Source of the DNA: Caldilineaceae bacterium SB0661_bin_34 | GTDB lineage: Bacteria; Chloroflexota; Anaerolineae; Caldilineales; Caldilineaceae | Direction of reading: 5' to 3' | NCBI GenBank assembly: GCA_009841145.1 | Contig: VXMJ01000043.1 | Coordinates: 1 to 64,000 of the forward strand | DNA length: 64,000 nucleotides | Part shown: piece after piece, positions 43,993-53,959 of the stretch | How the letters are laid out: the number at the start of each line of letters is the position of its first letter | Numbering within the stretch: the first letter of the stretch is position 1 | The notes under the pieces: model-generated | Database searches by the model: none | Seen by the model: the letters and a program-made list of their open reading frames with translations, nothing else | Told to the model about the DNA's origin: nothing | Made by a program: the position numbers and the translations under genes

Positions 43993-45195
43993 CTACACAG
44001 CCTGGAACTGTTGCCGGACCATGCCCGTTCCAACCAGTTGCGATAGGAGCCGGTAGTTGCCGGTTTTGTACCTTATCCGGCCGGCAACGATGGCGGGGTG
44101 GATGCCGAGCGAGTTCGCGAAATAGATCACTTTCAGGGGAGTCGGTTCCTCCCAAAGAGTGCTTCTGTCCCAATCAACGCTCGGGATGAGTGCTTCCTGT
44201 GCCCACTCGTCGGCCTTGGCTTCGCGCGCATCGTCACTTGGGAGTTCCAAGTCGTCGACAAAGGCTTCGGAACTGCCGTCAAGGTGGCAGCCTAGGTGCG
44301 CCAGTTCGTGCAGGAGACTGAACCAGAAGTTGTCGATGCGGTCGTAGCGAAGGGTGAGACCAATGACGGGCGGCCTGCCTGGCAGCCAGAAGGCTGCGCC
44401 ATCCAGATGCGTTCTGGGAAGATGATGCTCCACCCGCAGGGCAATCCCGTGGTCGGCCAGGTAGTTCCGCGCGCGAAGCGGTCCATCTTCCGACGGGCTC
44501 AGTCGCGCCACTTCCGTCAGAAAGTCGGGGGTGATGATCCCATGCTTGTATGAAACACCGGGAGGATCGTCGTTCGCGGAGGCAAGCACCTGCCAGCACC
44601 AGGCTCTCAGGGCGTAGGGGTCCGTCTTGGCGTTGATGCGCCGAAGGTTGTTCTTGCGGTAGAGCGGAACCGCGGCGTGAGCATCGGGTCCGCCGGCGCG
44701 TTCGAGGAGGCTCGCCACCAACTCGGTCGCGTGCTTCTTCAAGTCGGGAAGGTCGGGGATCCATGCACGCTTTGCCATCTCCTTCAGGGGGAAGCGCTCA
44801 GCAGCGAGCTCGGCGAGCGACCCATCGTCCTTCGGCACCTGCTTTTGCAGGAGCACGTCGGCGGGAATGCCCAGATGTTCGTGCAGGGCACGCGCCATGG
44901 ACATCGTGATCGAACGCTTTCCCGAGAGCACCTCGGAGACCTTGGCGCGACTGCCGATATAGGGAATTAGGTCAGCCCGGCTCAAGTCCTGCTGGTCCAT
45001 GAAGAACTCTATGGCATCGATCGGATCGGGATCACCGACGGGAAAGTGCCTGTCCTCATAGGCATCGATGAGATCGGCGAGTACATCCAGCTCGTCCTCT
45101 TCAGGTGTCCCCGCGAGTGCATCCATTAGTTCGGCGGCTCGAGCCAGGGCGGCTTCGTAGTCGGCCTCGGTGCGGATGGGACTGACGTTGACCAT
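43993..45195 (-). CDS. XRE-HTH + ImmA/IrrE Zn-peptidase (HigA-like antitoxin)
   Basis: 400 aa protein. The N-terminal ~70 residues resemble the HigA2-type leader (YEAALARAAELMDAL, ...DLIDAYEDRHFPV). An XRE helix-turn-helix follows (MDQQDLSRADLIPYIGSRAKVSEVLSGKR region). The C-terminal half is an ImmA/IrrE metallopeptidase with H296-E-L-A-H300. Such proteins act as antitoxins/transcription factors, usually with a HigB-type toxin gene just upstream. Here that position is taken by the TnpB remnant, whose end is ten bases before the ATG at 45195, so the partner appears lost. The likely ribosome site (AGG ~10 bases upstream) borders the element. Confidence 0.88.
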   Translation of the reverse strand: MVNVSPIRTEADYEAALARAAELMDALAGTPEEDELDVLADLIDAYEDRHFPVGDPDPIDAIEFFMDQQDLSRADLIPYIGSRAKVSEVLSGKRSITMSMARALHEHLGIPADVLLQKQVPKDDGSLAELAAERFPLKEMAKRAWIPDLPDLKKHATELVASLLERAGGPDAHAAVPLYRKNNLRRINAKTDPYALRAWCWQVLASANDDPPGVSYKHGIITPDFLTEVARLSPSEDGPLRARNYLADHGIALRVEHHLPRTHLDGAAFWLPGRPPVIGLTLRYDRIDNFWFSLLHELAHLGCHLDGSSEAFVDDLELPSDDAREAKADEWAQEALIPSVDWDRSTLWEEPTPLKVIYFANSLGIHPAIVAGRIRYKTGNYRLLSQLVGTGMVRQQFQAV

Positions 45196-45204
45196 GACTA
45201 AACC

Positions 45205-45292
45205 TGTTCCATTAATCGGCACACTTCGGCACCGACGCTGGTGATTCGCTCTCGGTTGATGGGAGCTCCGTTGCACGCCCCCGCAACTCGAG
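45205..45292 (-). ncRNA. candidate omega-RNA 3' scaffold of TnpB copy 2
   Basis: Same sequence block as in copy 1. GTTGC/GCAAC (45283-45287 with 45270-45274) is identical, and the second helix is GGGGGC/GCTCCC (45277-45282 with 45261-45266), where a C-to-T change is absorbed as a G-U pair. Retention of both helices supports an RNA role in the parent element. The would-be guide covers the start codon of the ImmA-type gene. Confidence 0.45.
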
Positions 45293-45600
45293 TCCGGGTG
45301 GAGCAGTCCCCACCGACGGCCTGGTTCGTTCCGCGAGCAGGGCACGCACCTCCCTGTAGGGTGTGTACAACATTATCTCCTCGTCGTACAGCCTCGCCAG
45401 AATGTTGCAGGCGGCATTGACGTCCGCGTCCAGCACAACCCCGTCGCAACAGCAAAACCGGTCCCAGCGACAACGGCCCTGCAACAGGCCCGTGCGGGAG
45501 TCGATTTGCGATGTGTAGGCCGGATTGACCAATGCCGGCGCAGAACCTCTGCGCCGAGATATCGAGGTTAGGGTGTCCGCCATCACGCCCTTGACCCAGC
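45205..45600 (-). pseudogene. truncated IS200/IS605-type TnpB remnant (copy 2)
   Basis: C-terminal relic of the same TnpB family as 23946-24609. It reads 'VKGVMADTLTSISRR', 'PALVNPAYTSQIDSRTGLLQG' and 'VVLDADVNAACNILARLY' (the RuvC-III aspartate segment), then 'REVRALLAERT'. Here one frame covers the whole relic, but the N-terminal two thirds are missing. Homology with copy 1 breaks off near 45600 on one side and at 45205 on the other. It cannot encode a nuclease. Confidence 0.75.
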
Positions 45601-45677
45601 CGTTCAGGCGCAGGAGGAACAGAAGGACCAGGAAAGTTGCGCAGTCGCAGCGCGCGCCCCAGTGGCCGTTGCGGCCA

Positions 45678-46844
45678 TCAGAATCGCGGGGGTATCGGAT
45701 TCCAACCGAGTTCCGCGCGCCAGTCGGGCCCAATGTCCGAAAAACGGTGCAGCCCGAAGGCGCCAATGTCAATGTTTGTCTCGCCGTAGAGCACCAGGTC
45801 GCTTACCGCCTTGCCGGTGGCGGGTGCGATGCCAAACCCATGGGCCGACGCCGTTACAACCACGTAGTTGCTCGGGCATTCCAGGATGTCAATGATCGGC
45901 ATCATGTCCGGAACCTGCTCCACCACACCGGCCCAACTTCGGATGACCGGGGTGTCCGCCTGGCACGGAAGCAGCTCGGCCAGCCGCCTGGCGATATTCC
46001 GAATGAGCGGAGTGTTGGGTTTGTCAGGGTCGGTGGCCAGGTGGACGTCGGCCCATTCGTGGGTGCCTCCGCCAAAGAGTAGATTGCCGCTGGCGGCCTG
46101 CCGCCCGTAGAGTCCGTTCCCCACAAGGGCGATGTCGAAGAGCGGCGGCACCGGGGCGGTCGCCAGTATTTCCACCCGTGCCGGTGCAACGGGAACGTGC
46201 ACGCCCACCAGTTGCGTCATCAGCGCGGTCTGGGGTCCGGCGGCGCCGACCACCATGTCGGCGGCGATGGCGCCGGCGGACGTCTCCACCGACGTGACCC
46301 TGCTGCCGTCGACCTGGATGCCCGTGACAACCGTGTTCTGAAAGAGCCTGCCGCCCAAGTCCTGAAACGCCCATGCAAATGCCTGGACCGTCAGCTGGGA
46401 GTTGGCGTGACCGCCGTTGGCGAAAAAGAGCCCGCCAAGTATCCGGTCGGTGATTCCGGGAATCATGTCCCGTATCTGCGACGGGTCGACCATGTCCGCG
46501 CGCAGGCCGTGACGCAACGCCGCGTCCCGCTCCGAGAACAGGTCGTCCATATCCTTCTCCGTCACGGCGACCTGGAGCCTGCCCTGCTGCGTGAACTCGG
46601 TGGGATAGCCCAACTCCTCATCCAGCGTGGCCCATAGCTTGATGGCTTCCACGGCCATCGGTATCATCGCCGGCTCGTCGGTCCGCTCGCTGATCATCCC
46701 GCCGTTGCGCCCGGAGGCCTCGCCCCCGACGATCCCCTTGTCAACGACTACGACATCCCGACCAGCCCTGGCCAGGAAATAGGCTGCCGTCAGGCCTGAA
46801 ACGCCAGCCCCAATAATGACGACGTCTGCGCTGACCACGGACAT
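45678..46844 (-). CDS. FAD-dependent oxidoreductase (DAO family, HcnC/OoxB-like beta subunit)
   Basis: 388 aa flavoprotein with the N-terminal dinucleotide fold VVIIGAGVSGLTAAYFLA and acidic VVVDKG, GGEASGRNGG (FAD contact), and a C-terminal ATG-like 'TASAHGFGIAPATGKAVSDL' flavin-closing motif. It is the DAO-family subunit of membrane-associated two- or three-subunit amino-acid/opine dehydrogenases. The start at 46844 has GGAAG eight bases upstream; the frame extends to 46886 through the intergenic gap. The adjacent gene (46879-48411) encodes the matching alpha subunit. It probably oxidises a secondary amine or D-amino acid. Confidence 0.87.
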   Translation of the reverse strand: MSVVSADVVIIGAGVSGLTAAYFLARAGRDVVVVDKGIVGGEASGRNGGMISERTDEPAMIPMAVEAIKLWATLDEELGYPTEFTQQGRLQVAVTEKDMDDLFSERDAALRHGLRADMVDPSQIRDMIPGITDRILGGLFFANGGHANSQLTVQAFAWAFQDLGGRLFQNTVVTGIQVDGSRVTSVETSAGAIAADMVVGAAGPQTALMTQLVGVHVPVAPARVEILATAPVPPLFDIALVGNGLYGRQAASGNLLFGGGTHEWADVHLATDPDKPNTPLIRNIARRLAELLPCQADTPVIRSWAGVVEQVPDMMPIIDILECPSNYVVVTASAHGFGIAPATGKAVSDLVLYGETNIDIGAFGLHRFSDIGPDWRAELGWNPIPPRF

Positions 46845-46878
46845 TGGGTCACTTCCACGATGGGGCATCGTCGCCCAT

Positions 46879-48411
46879 TTACCCAAGCACCTGCCTCGGT
46901 GGACTAAACCACTTGGGCCAGTCCCTGCGCACCTGCTCCGCCTCTTCGCGGGGCCACAGGACCTTCAGTGGTAGCGGCCGCACAGGCGGCCGGTAGGACA
47001 TGATGGGCACGTCGGCTACGTCGCGACCGGTTTCGGCGGCTAGCATCATCGACACCTGCTCTCGGCACAGCCGGCCCTGGCAATAACCCATGCCGACCCT
47101 TGTCAGGCGCTTGACCTGATCTGAGTCTGCAGGAGAGTCCTTCGCAAGCGTCCTGAGATTCCGGCGGCTCTGGCGCTCCGCCTTCCACTTCAGACGGCGC
47201 GGCGGATGAAGGTCATTGAGTTCGGCGCAAGTTACTTCCTCGCACGGGCACACGAAGATGTCCGGCCCGCCGGCCGTCACGAGCGACTGAAGCCAACTCG
47301 CCCAATTCGAGTTCACTTCGTTCGATGCCGAGTCGACCGCTTCTGCCTGCAGGTCGGCTCTCCGGGCCAGCGCCTCGTCCTTGCCGATGGCGCCGAGCGA
47401 CTCGGCAGCGGCAAGCCCGGCCAGGCGCCCCTGGTTTCGTGCGATCTCGCTGTCAAGGACCATGCCTTCGTGGAAGCCGGCGACATCCCCCGCGACGAAC
47501 ACCGTTTCGACGCTGGTTCGCATCCAGTCATCGCGGTCCGGCACGTACCCGCCAAGCCCGGACTCGAAGCGAAGGTCGCATCCGAGGAGACTGAGCAGCT
47601 CCACGTTCGGAACCAGACCGATGGCGAGGCACACGGTGTCCGCGGCGATGACTTTCTCGGTGCCGGCAACCGGCTCGCTGTTGTTGTCAATCTCGACCAG
47701 CACCACGGACTCGATATCGCCGAATCTGCCTACCGCCTCCCTGACGGTGTGCGACATGTATAGCTTCACGCCCTCTCTTTGCAACGCCGTGCGAAGGGCC
47801 ACGTCGCCGCGCACGGAGTTGGACACGTCCACGATTGCAGCTACCTCGATACCCCTGTCCAGCGCCATCCTGGCGGTGCTCAGGCCAAGGTTGCCGGCGC
47901 CCATGACCACCATGCGCCGCGAGGCGGACGCCTCGTATCGATTCATGAGACAGAAGGCGCCGTTGGCTCCTACGGCACCCGCCAGATTCCACCCTGAGAA
48001 GGCGATGCCCAAGTCCCGGGCGCCGGTGGCCAGGATGAGCCGGTCGTACTTGATCATCCACGACCGCTCGTCGTTGGCCAGACCGAGCTGCGGGCCATCG
48101 AGCATCCTGCTGGAATCGGAATTCCGAAAGGCGCCCCAGACACAGGTCCCCAACTGTACGTCAACACCGGCAGCTTTGGCCTCTGTCACGGCTTCGCTCG
48201 CCGCGGCCACCCGCTCCAGCATCAACGCCCTATCCCGCAGATCGCCCGAGAACCGCTGGCCGAAGAATTGAGGAACATTCAGCCCGGCTATGGCCGCCGG
48301 GACAGGGTTCTCATCGATGAGCGTGACGTGCACTCCGGCCTTGGCCGCTTCTGTGGCGGCAGCCGACCCCGACACGCCCGCCCCCACGACCACCAGCGGT
48401 CTGGACTCCAT
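46879..48411 (-). CDS. FAD/NAD-dependent oxidoreductase with BFD-like [2Fe-2S] domain (HcnB/OoxA-like alpha subunit)
   Basis: 510 aa protein with two dinucleotide folds: LVVVGAGVSGSAAATEA at the N-terminus and MVVMGAGNLGLSTARMA at about residue 167. The ATG motif LILATGARD and the 'TVFVAGDVAG' FAD motif are present. A Cys-rich region resembling the BFD/[2Fe-2S] domain follows near residues 390-470 (CPCEEVTC ... GYCQGRLC). This is the layout of HcnB, opine oxidase subunit A and hydroxyproline dehydrogenase alpha. GGAGG eight bases upstream supports ATG 48411. It lies between the methyltransferase-like gene and the DAO subunit; the small ferredoxin-like third subunit of some complexes is not seen. 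Confidence 0.87.
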   Translation of the reverse strand: MESRPLVVVGAGVSGSAAATEAAKAGVHVTLIDENPVPAAIAGLNVPQFFGQRFSGDLRDRALMLERVAAASEAVTEAKAAGVDVQLGTCVWGAFRNSDSSRMLDGPQLGLANDERSWMIKYDRLILATGARDLGIAFSGWNLAGAVGANGAFCLMNRYEASASRRMVVMGAGNLGLSTARMALDRGIEVAAIVDVSNSVRGDVALRTALQREGVKLYMSHTVREAVGRFGDIESVVLVEIDNNSEPVAGTEKVIAADTVCLAIGLVPNVELLSLLGCDLRFESGLGGYVPDRDDWMRTSVETVFVAGDVAGFHEGMVLDSEIARNQGRLAGLAAAESLGAIGKDEALARRADLQAEAVDSASNEVNSNWASWLQSLVTAGGPDIFVCPCEEVTCAELNDLHPPRRLKWKAERQSRRNLRTLAKDSPADSDQVKRLTRVGMGYCQGRLCREQVSMMLAAETGRDVADVPIMSYRPPVRPLPLKVLWPREEAEQVRRDWPKWFSPPRQVLG

Positions 48412-48473
48412 GTCAAATCCCTCCGCTCAGGCTAGAGCCGGTTCCCCATCGCAAGTCCATGAACATGGACGGA

Positions 48474-49535
48474 CTAGGCGACCTTTCGCGGCGATGTGGT
48501 CCCGGTCGGCAGGGCGCCGCGCAGGGACTTGGTGTATTGGTGGCCGAACCCACAGCATGTGCCAATGACCTGGGCTCCCATATCGACCCAAGTCGCGGCC
48601 TCCCGCGTCAACTCCTCCACGGACTCTTCGTTGCTGACGGTGCTGTCCTGCCAGGTTTCAAGATAGTCTTCTCTGCCGGCATCCGGATAGACGACGACGG
48701 GCCCGGACCACTCGTCGAGCATGACCTGGAGCGCCGCCGTAGTCGCGTCGATCCGGCTGTGGAACACCCCGAGGACGTCGGGACCGACCGAGGCGATTTC
48801 GTTGATGCCTTCGGCCAGGCTCTTGTTGTCGTCGACCGGCCGCCAGGTCTCCGTCCACATCGGCATGCCCAATCCGCCGGTGTAGTGACGTTCGTCACCG
48901 AAATTCATTCTGACCGCCTGCCCGTCTGGTGCCACCGAGGCCGTGAAAGCAACCCAGACCGGGAGTCCGGTGGCCTTCGCCGCTTCAGCGGCTATCGCCC
49001 GGGACTCGTTGTCGGCCCACAAATTCTCGATCAGGAAGAAGTCCACGCCGGACTCGGCCAGGATATCGGCCTGCTCCTCGGCGTATGTCCTCAGTTCCGC
49101 CGTCGAAAGGCTGGCGCCATAGCCGTAGCCGGTACCACCCAGAAGAGTCCGGGTTCTATGGTCGCGGACGGGGGTGCGGCACGAGATTGAGCCGGCGACA
49201 TACACCGGTCTGTTGACAGCTGCCCGGTCTATGGCTTCCAGCGCCGCGTCCACGGCGCGCACGTTGACTTCCCTTACCAGTTCGCTGTACCCGGAGGCCT
49301 CCAGCGCGGGGCGCAGCGTGTTGAATGTGTTGGTGGTGATGATGTCGGCACCTGCCTTAATGTAACGCTCGTGCATCTGCCGCACCGTTGCCGGGTGCGT
49401 GTAGCTGCCCGGGCCGCACCAAGAGGCCGGGTGCATCGGCACGCCCATGGCCTGAAGCTCCGTTCCGATGGCGCCATCAAGGATGATTACTTCACCTTTG
49501 TCTATGCGGCACTTCAAACCCTCATAGTTGGCCAT
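48474..49535 (-). CDS. homocysteine S-methyltransferase-like protein
   Basis: 353 aa TIM-barrel protein of the BHMT/MmuM family: ILDGAIGTELQAMG, ADIITTNTFNT and the C-terminal zinc motif G-T-C327-C328-G. The third zinc ligand normally comes from G-I-N-C; at that place the protein reads G-V-F-H259, so the Cys is replaced by His (or the site is altered). It would transfer a methyl group from a donor such as S-methylmethionine, betaine or another onium compound, if active on homocysteine. GGAGAAT upstream supports ATG 49535. First gene of the operon with the two FAD subunits, pointing to catabolism of a methylated amine or amino acid. Confidence 0.85.
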   Translation of the reverse strand: MANYEGLKCRIDKGEVIILDGAIGTELQAMGVPMHPASWCGPGSYTHPATVRQMHERYIKAGADIITTNTFNTLRPALEASGYSELVREVNVRAVDAALEAIDRAAVNRPVYVAGSISCRTPVRDHRTRTLLGGTGYGYGASLSTAELRTYAEEQADILAESGVDFFLIENLWADNESRAIAAEAAKATGLPVWVAFTASVAPDGQAVRMNFGDERHYTGGLGMPMWTETWRPVDDNKSLAEGINEIASVGPDVLGVFHSRIDATTAALQVMLDEWSGPVVVYPDAGREDYLETWQDSTVSNEESVEELTREAATWVDMGAQVIGTCCGFGHQYTKSLRGALPTGTTSPRKVA

Positions 49536-50144
49536 GACCAGATTCTCCGTTGTGACTCACGCTGGCAGGCAGCATCTTCCCATTTCAGACTATTCGGACG
49601 GCGACAGTTCATGGCAGCCCAGGGTTCGACCCGACTCTGATCTAACCTGCCAGTGGCCTCCGAGTTGGACTTGACGCGTTCAATGTTGGTCGTGCGGGGG
49701 ATGACGATTGGATTGAAGTATATATCCCCCGCGAATGCGATTCAGCGTCCCGTGCCGGCCGGCTGCCGTTCCTGTTCCAACGTCCACTGGCAATGAGACG
49801 CTGTTGCGACTGTGGCTTCCGCTTACCGCCCTTCGGCTCAGTTGAATGACGCCGGCGGCAACCGACGGTGGGGACGAGTCTGCGGTGTCCTGTCTTTGGC
49901 CGGTCCTGCCGACGAACGCGGCAGGTTGGGTACCGCTCGAGCTTGCGGGATCAATCAATTGAAGTTTGGTCCGGCCCTAACAGGAAGCGCGCCGGATGCA
50001 CTTCGAGGACGGAAGTAAAGCTTCCCGTACCTCATCGCCGGTTACGGCCTCCCGCACACCACCGATTGGAGAGTATGGGCCGCCGATACCTGCATCGGAC
50101 CCAATCACAATGCGGAAGCGCCCTGAACCGCTTCCTAATCCCAA
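49536..50144. other. 609-bp gap without a convincing gene
   Basis: Short open frames on both strands overlap, but none has a recognisable motif, good start site or stable reading frame. It separates two same-strand operons, so promoter elements for the 49535 operon and a terminator region for uxaC are expected; I could not identify either clearly. Confidence 0.4.
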
Positions 50145-51569
50145 CTATCCGCTTCCCAGCCGGTAGGCGTCCTTCGCCAGTTCGTAGGCGGCCGCGCGCA
50201 TCATCTGGGCAGCATCCTCTTCATCGATGACTTGCCGCACCAGCAGCCCGGCAATCCAGTTGGCGTCAACGCGCCGGGCCAGGTCGTGCCGGATTGGGAT
50301 CGAGGGGTAGGCCCGCGTGTCGTCGTTGAAACCCGCAGTGTTGTAGAGACCGCAGGTCTCCGAAACCAGTTCCCGGAAGCGCATCATGCCGTTCCAGCTG
50401 TCGAAGAACCACCACGGCGGACCCAAACGCATGGCCGGATAGTGGCCCGCCAGCGGTGCCAGTTCCCGCGAGAGGGTTGACTCGTCCAGCATGAAGACAA
50501 TCAGGCGGAAACCCCGCTCGCTGCCGAAGCGGTTAAGCAGCGGCTGCAAGTTGCGCGTGAACTCGGTCGCAATCGGAATGTCGGCACCCATGTCCGGCCC
50601 ATGACGCTCGAAAATCGCCTGGTTGTGGTTGCGCAGGGACCCGGGATGGAGCTGCATAACAAGACCGTCCTCGGTGCTCATACGCGCCATTTCCATCAGC
50701 ATGTGGGCCGTGAAGGCCGGCGCGTCGTCCACGGACCTTCCCTGCCTCAGGGCCCGGTCGAAGATCTGTGCTGCCCCTTGCCGGGACAGGGATTCAACTC
50801 GTGGTACCAGGGCGGCGTGATCCGTGGCGGTGGCGCCCAGATCCTTGAAGAGTGTCCGCTGCTTTTCCAGTGCCTCGATGAAGCTGTCGTAGTCGGTAAT
50901 GTCGATCCCCGACGCAGCGGAGAGATCGTCGATGTGGTCCCGCCAGCCGGGCGTGTCCAAGTTGACCACCTGGTCCGGCCGGAAGGTGGGGATCACGCGG
51001 CCCTGCCAGTCCGAATCCCTCAGAGCCTTGTGGTGCTCCAGGGTGGACTGGGCCGGATCGGTCGTGGCCAGAACCTCGATGTTGAACCGCTCGAACAGCG
51101 CCCGCGGCGAGAACTCGGGCCGCGTCAGGGCATCCTCGAGCTGGTCGTAGATCGTTTGGGCCGAGGCGGAACTCAGCTTCTCCGGCACACCGAAAATCTG
51201 CACCAGTTCCTGGTTGAGCCACATGCCGGTCGGCGTGCCCTGAAACAGGTGGTGGTGGTCCGCGAAGACCTGCCAGATGCGACGGGGATCCTCTTCGACC
51301 GGCCCGCCGTCAACGCGGGGAATGCCCATCGCCTCCATCGGCACGCCCTGGGAGTAGAGCATGCGAAAGACATAGTGGTCCGGAATCACCAACAACTCCG
51401 CGGGATCGGGGAAACGGGCATCCGGATCGGCAAACAGGGCCGGGTCCACATGACCGTGAGGACAGATCAAGGGCAGGTCGGCCACGGTCTCGTAGAGGGC
51501 CAGGGCCGTGGCACGCCGGTCGGGATCAAAGTAGCGGTCGGGCTGCAGTTCAGTCAACGGCAGGGTCAT
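50145..51569 (-). CDS. uxaC: glucuronate isomerase
   Basis: 474 aa, the normal length of UxaC. It interconverts D-glucuronate and D-fructuronate (and galacturonate/tagaturonate), the first step of hexuronate catabolism in the cytoplasm. Diagnostic segments are ICPHGHVDP (metal-binding H38-x-H40), 'PDHYVFRMLYSQGV', 'NIEVLATTDPAQSTLEHHK', and the C-terminal GPPWWFFDSWNGMMRF. The neighbours upstream on the same strand are Gfo/Idh/MocA and a metallo-hydrolase. The downstream uronate enzymes UxuA, UxaA/B are not in this window. Confidence 0.93.
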   Translation of the reverse strand: MTLPLTELQPDRYFDPDRRATALALYETVADLPLICPHGHVDPALFADPDARFPDPAELLVIPDHYVFRMLYSQGVPMEAMGIPRVDGGPVEEDPRRIWQVFADHHHLFQGTPTGMWLNQELVQIFGVPEKLSSASAQTIYDQLEDALTRPEFSPRALFERFNIEVLATTDPAQSTLEHHKALRDSDWQGRVIPTFRPDQVVNLDTPGWRDHIDDLSAASGIDITDYDSFIEALEKQRTLFKDLGATATDHAALVPRVESLSRQGAAQIFDRALRQGRSVDDAPAFTAHMLMEMARMSTEDGLVMQLHPGSLRNHNQAIFERHGPDMGADIPIATEFTRNLQPLLNRFGSERGFRLIVFMLDESTLSRELAPLAGHYPAMRLGPPWWFFDSWNGMMRFRELVSETCGLYNTAGFNDDTRAYPSIPIRHDLARRVDANWIAGLLVRQVIDEEDAAQMMRAAAYELAKDAYRLGSG

Positions 51570-51613
51570 TGGTTGGTTCCGTCGGTTGGCCGGCAGGCCG
51601 GCACGGGTTGAGA

Positions 51614-52933
51614 TCAGAGAGTTACGAGGTCCGCGGTACGCACCGCCCGACCCGTGGCAATCGATTGGTTGGCGGCAATCCCCAGCAGAATCGACGCAGC
51701 CCCGTCAACATGGCTGGCACTGCGATGGAAGGGATCATCGGGGGGATCGGGATGGAAGATCTGCTCCAGCATCACGGGATCACCGCCGCCATGTCCGCCT
51801 TCACCCTCCACCCAGTCAATTTGCCTTGGGATGCCAAACATCGGATAGTGCCGGATTTCCCTTACGGCGAAGTCGGAACGGGCCTGCTCCATCTGTGCCG
51901 TTGTCTCCTCCGCCCCTTGGATGAAGGTGCGGCCGATGGTTTCGCAGACATCCATTTCCACACGGCCCCGGTCCCCGGTGATCGCCACCCGGTAGCCCTC
52001 CCAGGGACAGAAGGCCAGCAGTGAGTAGGTAAGCAGGACGCCGTTGCGGTATCGGGCCGTTACGCTCATGACATCCTCCGCCGAGATCCCGTCCCCAAAG
52101 ACATTCCGGTCGCGGACATAACCGGAGTCTTCCTCGGCATCCATGTAGAGACGCTTCAGACGCTCGTCCTGATCAAGGCGCAGGGCAAAGGGATCGCCTT
52201 CCGCCGCCTCGGTACCCGTATACCGGTCGTAGCTGTAGGCTTCGCCCCTGGCCAGCGCGTTTTCACGGCCATAGAAACCCAGCCGACCCATGGCGTACAC
52301 CTCGTCGGGAAACGAGGCAATCCACCAGTTCACCAGGTCGAAGTGGTGGGTCGCCTTGTGCACCAGCAGGCCGCCCGACTTGTCCTTTTCCCGATGCCAA
52401 CGGCGGAAGTAGTCCGCGCCGTGGCTCGTATCCAGGACCCAGCTGAAATCCACGTGCAGGGGTTTGCCGACCGCGCCGTCCATGACCAGTTCGCGGATCC
52501 GCGTAGCCATGGGGGCGTAGCGGTAGTTGAAGGTAACCCGTAGGTTGCGGCCGGTCCGGTTGATCGCGTCGACAATCGCCTGTGCCTTCTCCGCATCGGT
52601 GGTCATGGGTTTCTCGGAGATGGCGTCACAACCCAACTCCATGGCACGGATGATGTACTGGTGGTGCGTGCTGTCCATGGTGGTCACGACGACCGTATCG
52701 GGCTTGGTCTCCGCCACCATGGCATCGAAACGGTTGTCCGTATAGGCCGGAACGGGCGCGCCGTCCCACCGGTCGGCAATCGCATCGTTGTAGACCTGCA
52801 TGCGCGTGGGGCTCAGGTCGCAGATGCCGACCAACTCGGCATGGTCGCGAAAGGCTCCGTGGATGGCATCCACGTACATCATCCCCCGGCCGCCGGTGCC
52901 GACCAGGGCGTAGCGCGTGCGTCGATCGCTCAT
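51614..52933 (-). CDS. Gfo/Idh/MocA family oxidoreductase
   Basis: 439 aa NAD(P)-dependent oxidoreductase: Rossmann motif [15 protein letters not shown] at the N-terminus, the conserved E-K-P (ISEKPMTTD), then the alpha/beta substrate domain from about residue 130. It is longer than the ~350 aa standard because of an insert (about 240-300) and a C-terminal extension. The likely role is oxidation or epimerisation of a sugar, uronate or inositol. AGGAAAC before the ATG at 52933 acts as ribosome site. It sits 44 bases upstream of uxaC and 67 bases downstream of the metallo-hydrolase gene. Confidence 0.9.
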   Translation of the reverse strand: MSDRRTRYALVGTGGRGMMYVDAIHGAFRDHAELVGICDLSPTRMQVYNDAIADRWDGAPVPAYTDNRFDAMVAETKPDTVVVTTMDSTHHQYIIRAMELGCDAISEKPMTTDAEKAQAIVDAINRTGRNLRVTFNYRYAPMATRIRELVMDGAVGKPLHVDFSWVLDTSHGADYFRRWHREKDKSGGLLVHKATHHFDLVNWWIASFPDEVYAMGRLGFYGRENALARGEAYSYDRYTGTEAAEGDPFALRLDQDERLKRLYMDAEEDSGYVRDRNVFGDGISAEDVMSVTARYRNGVLLTYSLLAFCPWEGYRVAITGDRGRVEMDVCETIGRTFIQGAEETTAQMEQARSDFAVREIRHYPMFGIPRQIDWVEGEGGHGGGDPVMLEQIFHPDPPDDPFHRSASHVDGAASILLGIAANQSIATGRAVRTADLVTL

Positions 52934-53000
52934 AAAGTTTCCTGTATGAATGGGGATGTCCAGCCGCGCAGGGTTTGGTATGGCTGGACAAACGTGGAAG

Positions 53001-53672
53001 TCAGACAGTCGTGTGCGTTGCCGACAGAATCCACAGCTCCGGTTCGTCCGGGAGAGCCGCGGTCGTCAGGTCGATGCTTGGCCGAGGGAAGTGCCGTACG
53101 CGTTCCGGCGCGTAGCCGACCGCGAATTCCTCCACCTCAAGCATGGACGGGAACTTGCAGCCGGGCAGGGCGTAGTGCATGGGAATGGTGACCTTGGGCC
53201 GGATCTCGGCCAAGGCCGCGTGCAGATCCGCGAGCTCGATTGTGGGCGGTCCGCCAGTCGGCACCATGACCACGTCACAGCCCCGGATCAGGTCCACCTG
53301 CCAAGCCTCGAGGGCATTGCCCACATCGCCGAAGTGCACGATGTCCAGGCCATCGGCCTCAAACCGGTACATCGCGTTGTCCTTGGGCTCCACCTTGTGC
53401 AACAGGCTCTCTTCGGCCGGGATGGGCCGGAACCGAATGCCGCGCCACTCGTTGCCCACGCCCGGCACATGCGTCATGGTCATGACATCGGAGCCAGGGA
53501 ACATGGCGGCGTTGGCATGCGCCGAGTCGTCGTCGGAACTCCGCACCACCAAGTCCGCACCCTCGGTGATGGTGTGGAAACCGGCCTTGATGGGGGTGTA
53601 TGGATCGGTGACGATGCTGAGACCGTCGACCTCCAAGCGAAAACAGGCGTGGGCATACCACTGGATTTTCAT
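53001..53672 (-). CDS. metallo-beta-lactamase-fold hydrolase, UlaG-like
   Basis: 223 aa protein starting [17 protein letters not shown], the usual opening of UlaG/YtkP-like MBL-fold enzymes, with later [11 protein letters not shown] and '[11 protein letters not shown]'. The central H-x-H-x-D-H motif is degenerate: the corresponding place reads SSDDDSAH, so metal binding may be altered or use acidic ligands. TTGGAG six bases before ATG 53672 fixes the start. It begins an operon with the Gfo/Idh/MocA gene and uxaC. Because UlaG acts on ascorbate lactone, a sugar-lactone hydrolase role is plausible but uncertain. Confidence 0.8.
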   Translation of the reverse strand: MKIQWYAHACFRLEVDGLSIVTDPYTPIKAGFHTITEGADLVVRSSDDDSAHANAAMFPGSDVMTMTHVPGVGNEWRGIRFRPIPAEESLLHKVEPKDNAMYRFEADGLDIVHFGDVGNALEAWQVDLIRGCDVVMVPTGGPPTIELADLHAALAEIRPKVTIPMHYALPGCKFPSMLEVEEFAVGYAPERVRHFPRPSIDLTTAALPDEPELWILSATHTTV

Positions 53673-53959
53673 GTTGTTCTCCAACCGATGGTGAAGTAGG
53701 GGCTACGTGCTGCGGGGAACCGTCTCCCTCTGGCTTACCCGTTGATTATAGATTTGATGCCTGTCCTGAACCACGCCGACAAGGATCGGCAGACAGGGTT
53801 TCCCGATGAAGCGAGAGGATGGGGGATGATGGGCCGGCACCGGTGATTTGTGACTGATCCGTCCGGAATACGCCTGTCTGTTTTCGGTTTGGCCAGAAAT
53901 GTTCCCGAACGGCGTCCCGTCGGGATCCACTCGCTAGGATCCATCGCGATGCCTGTCCT

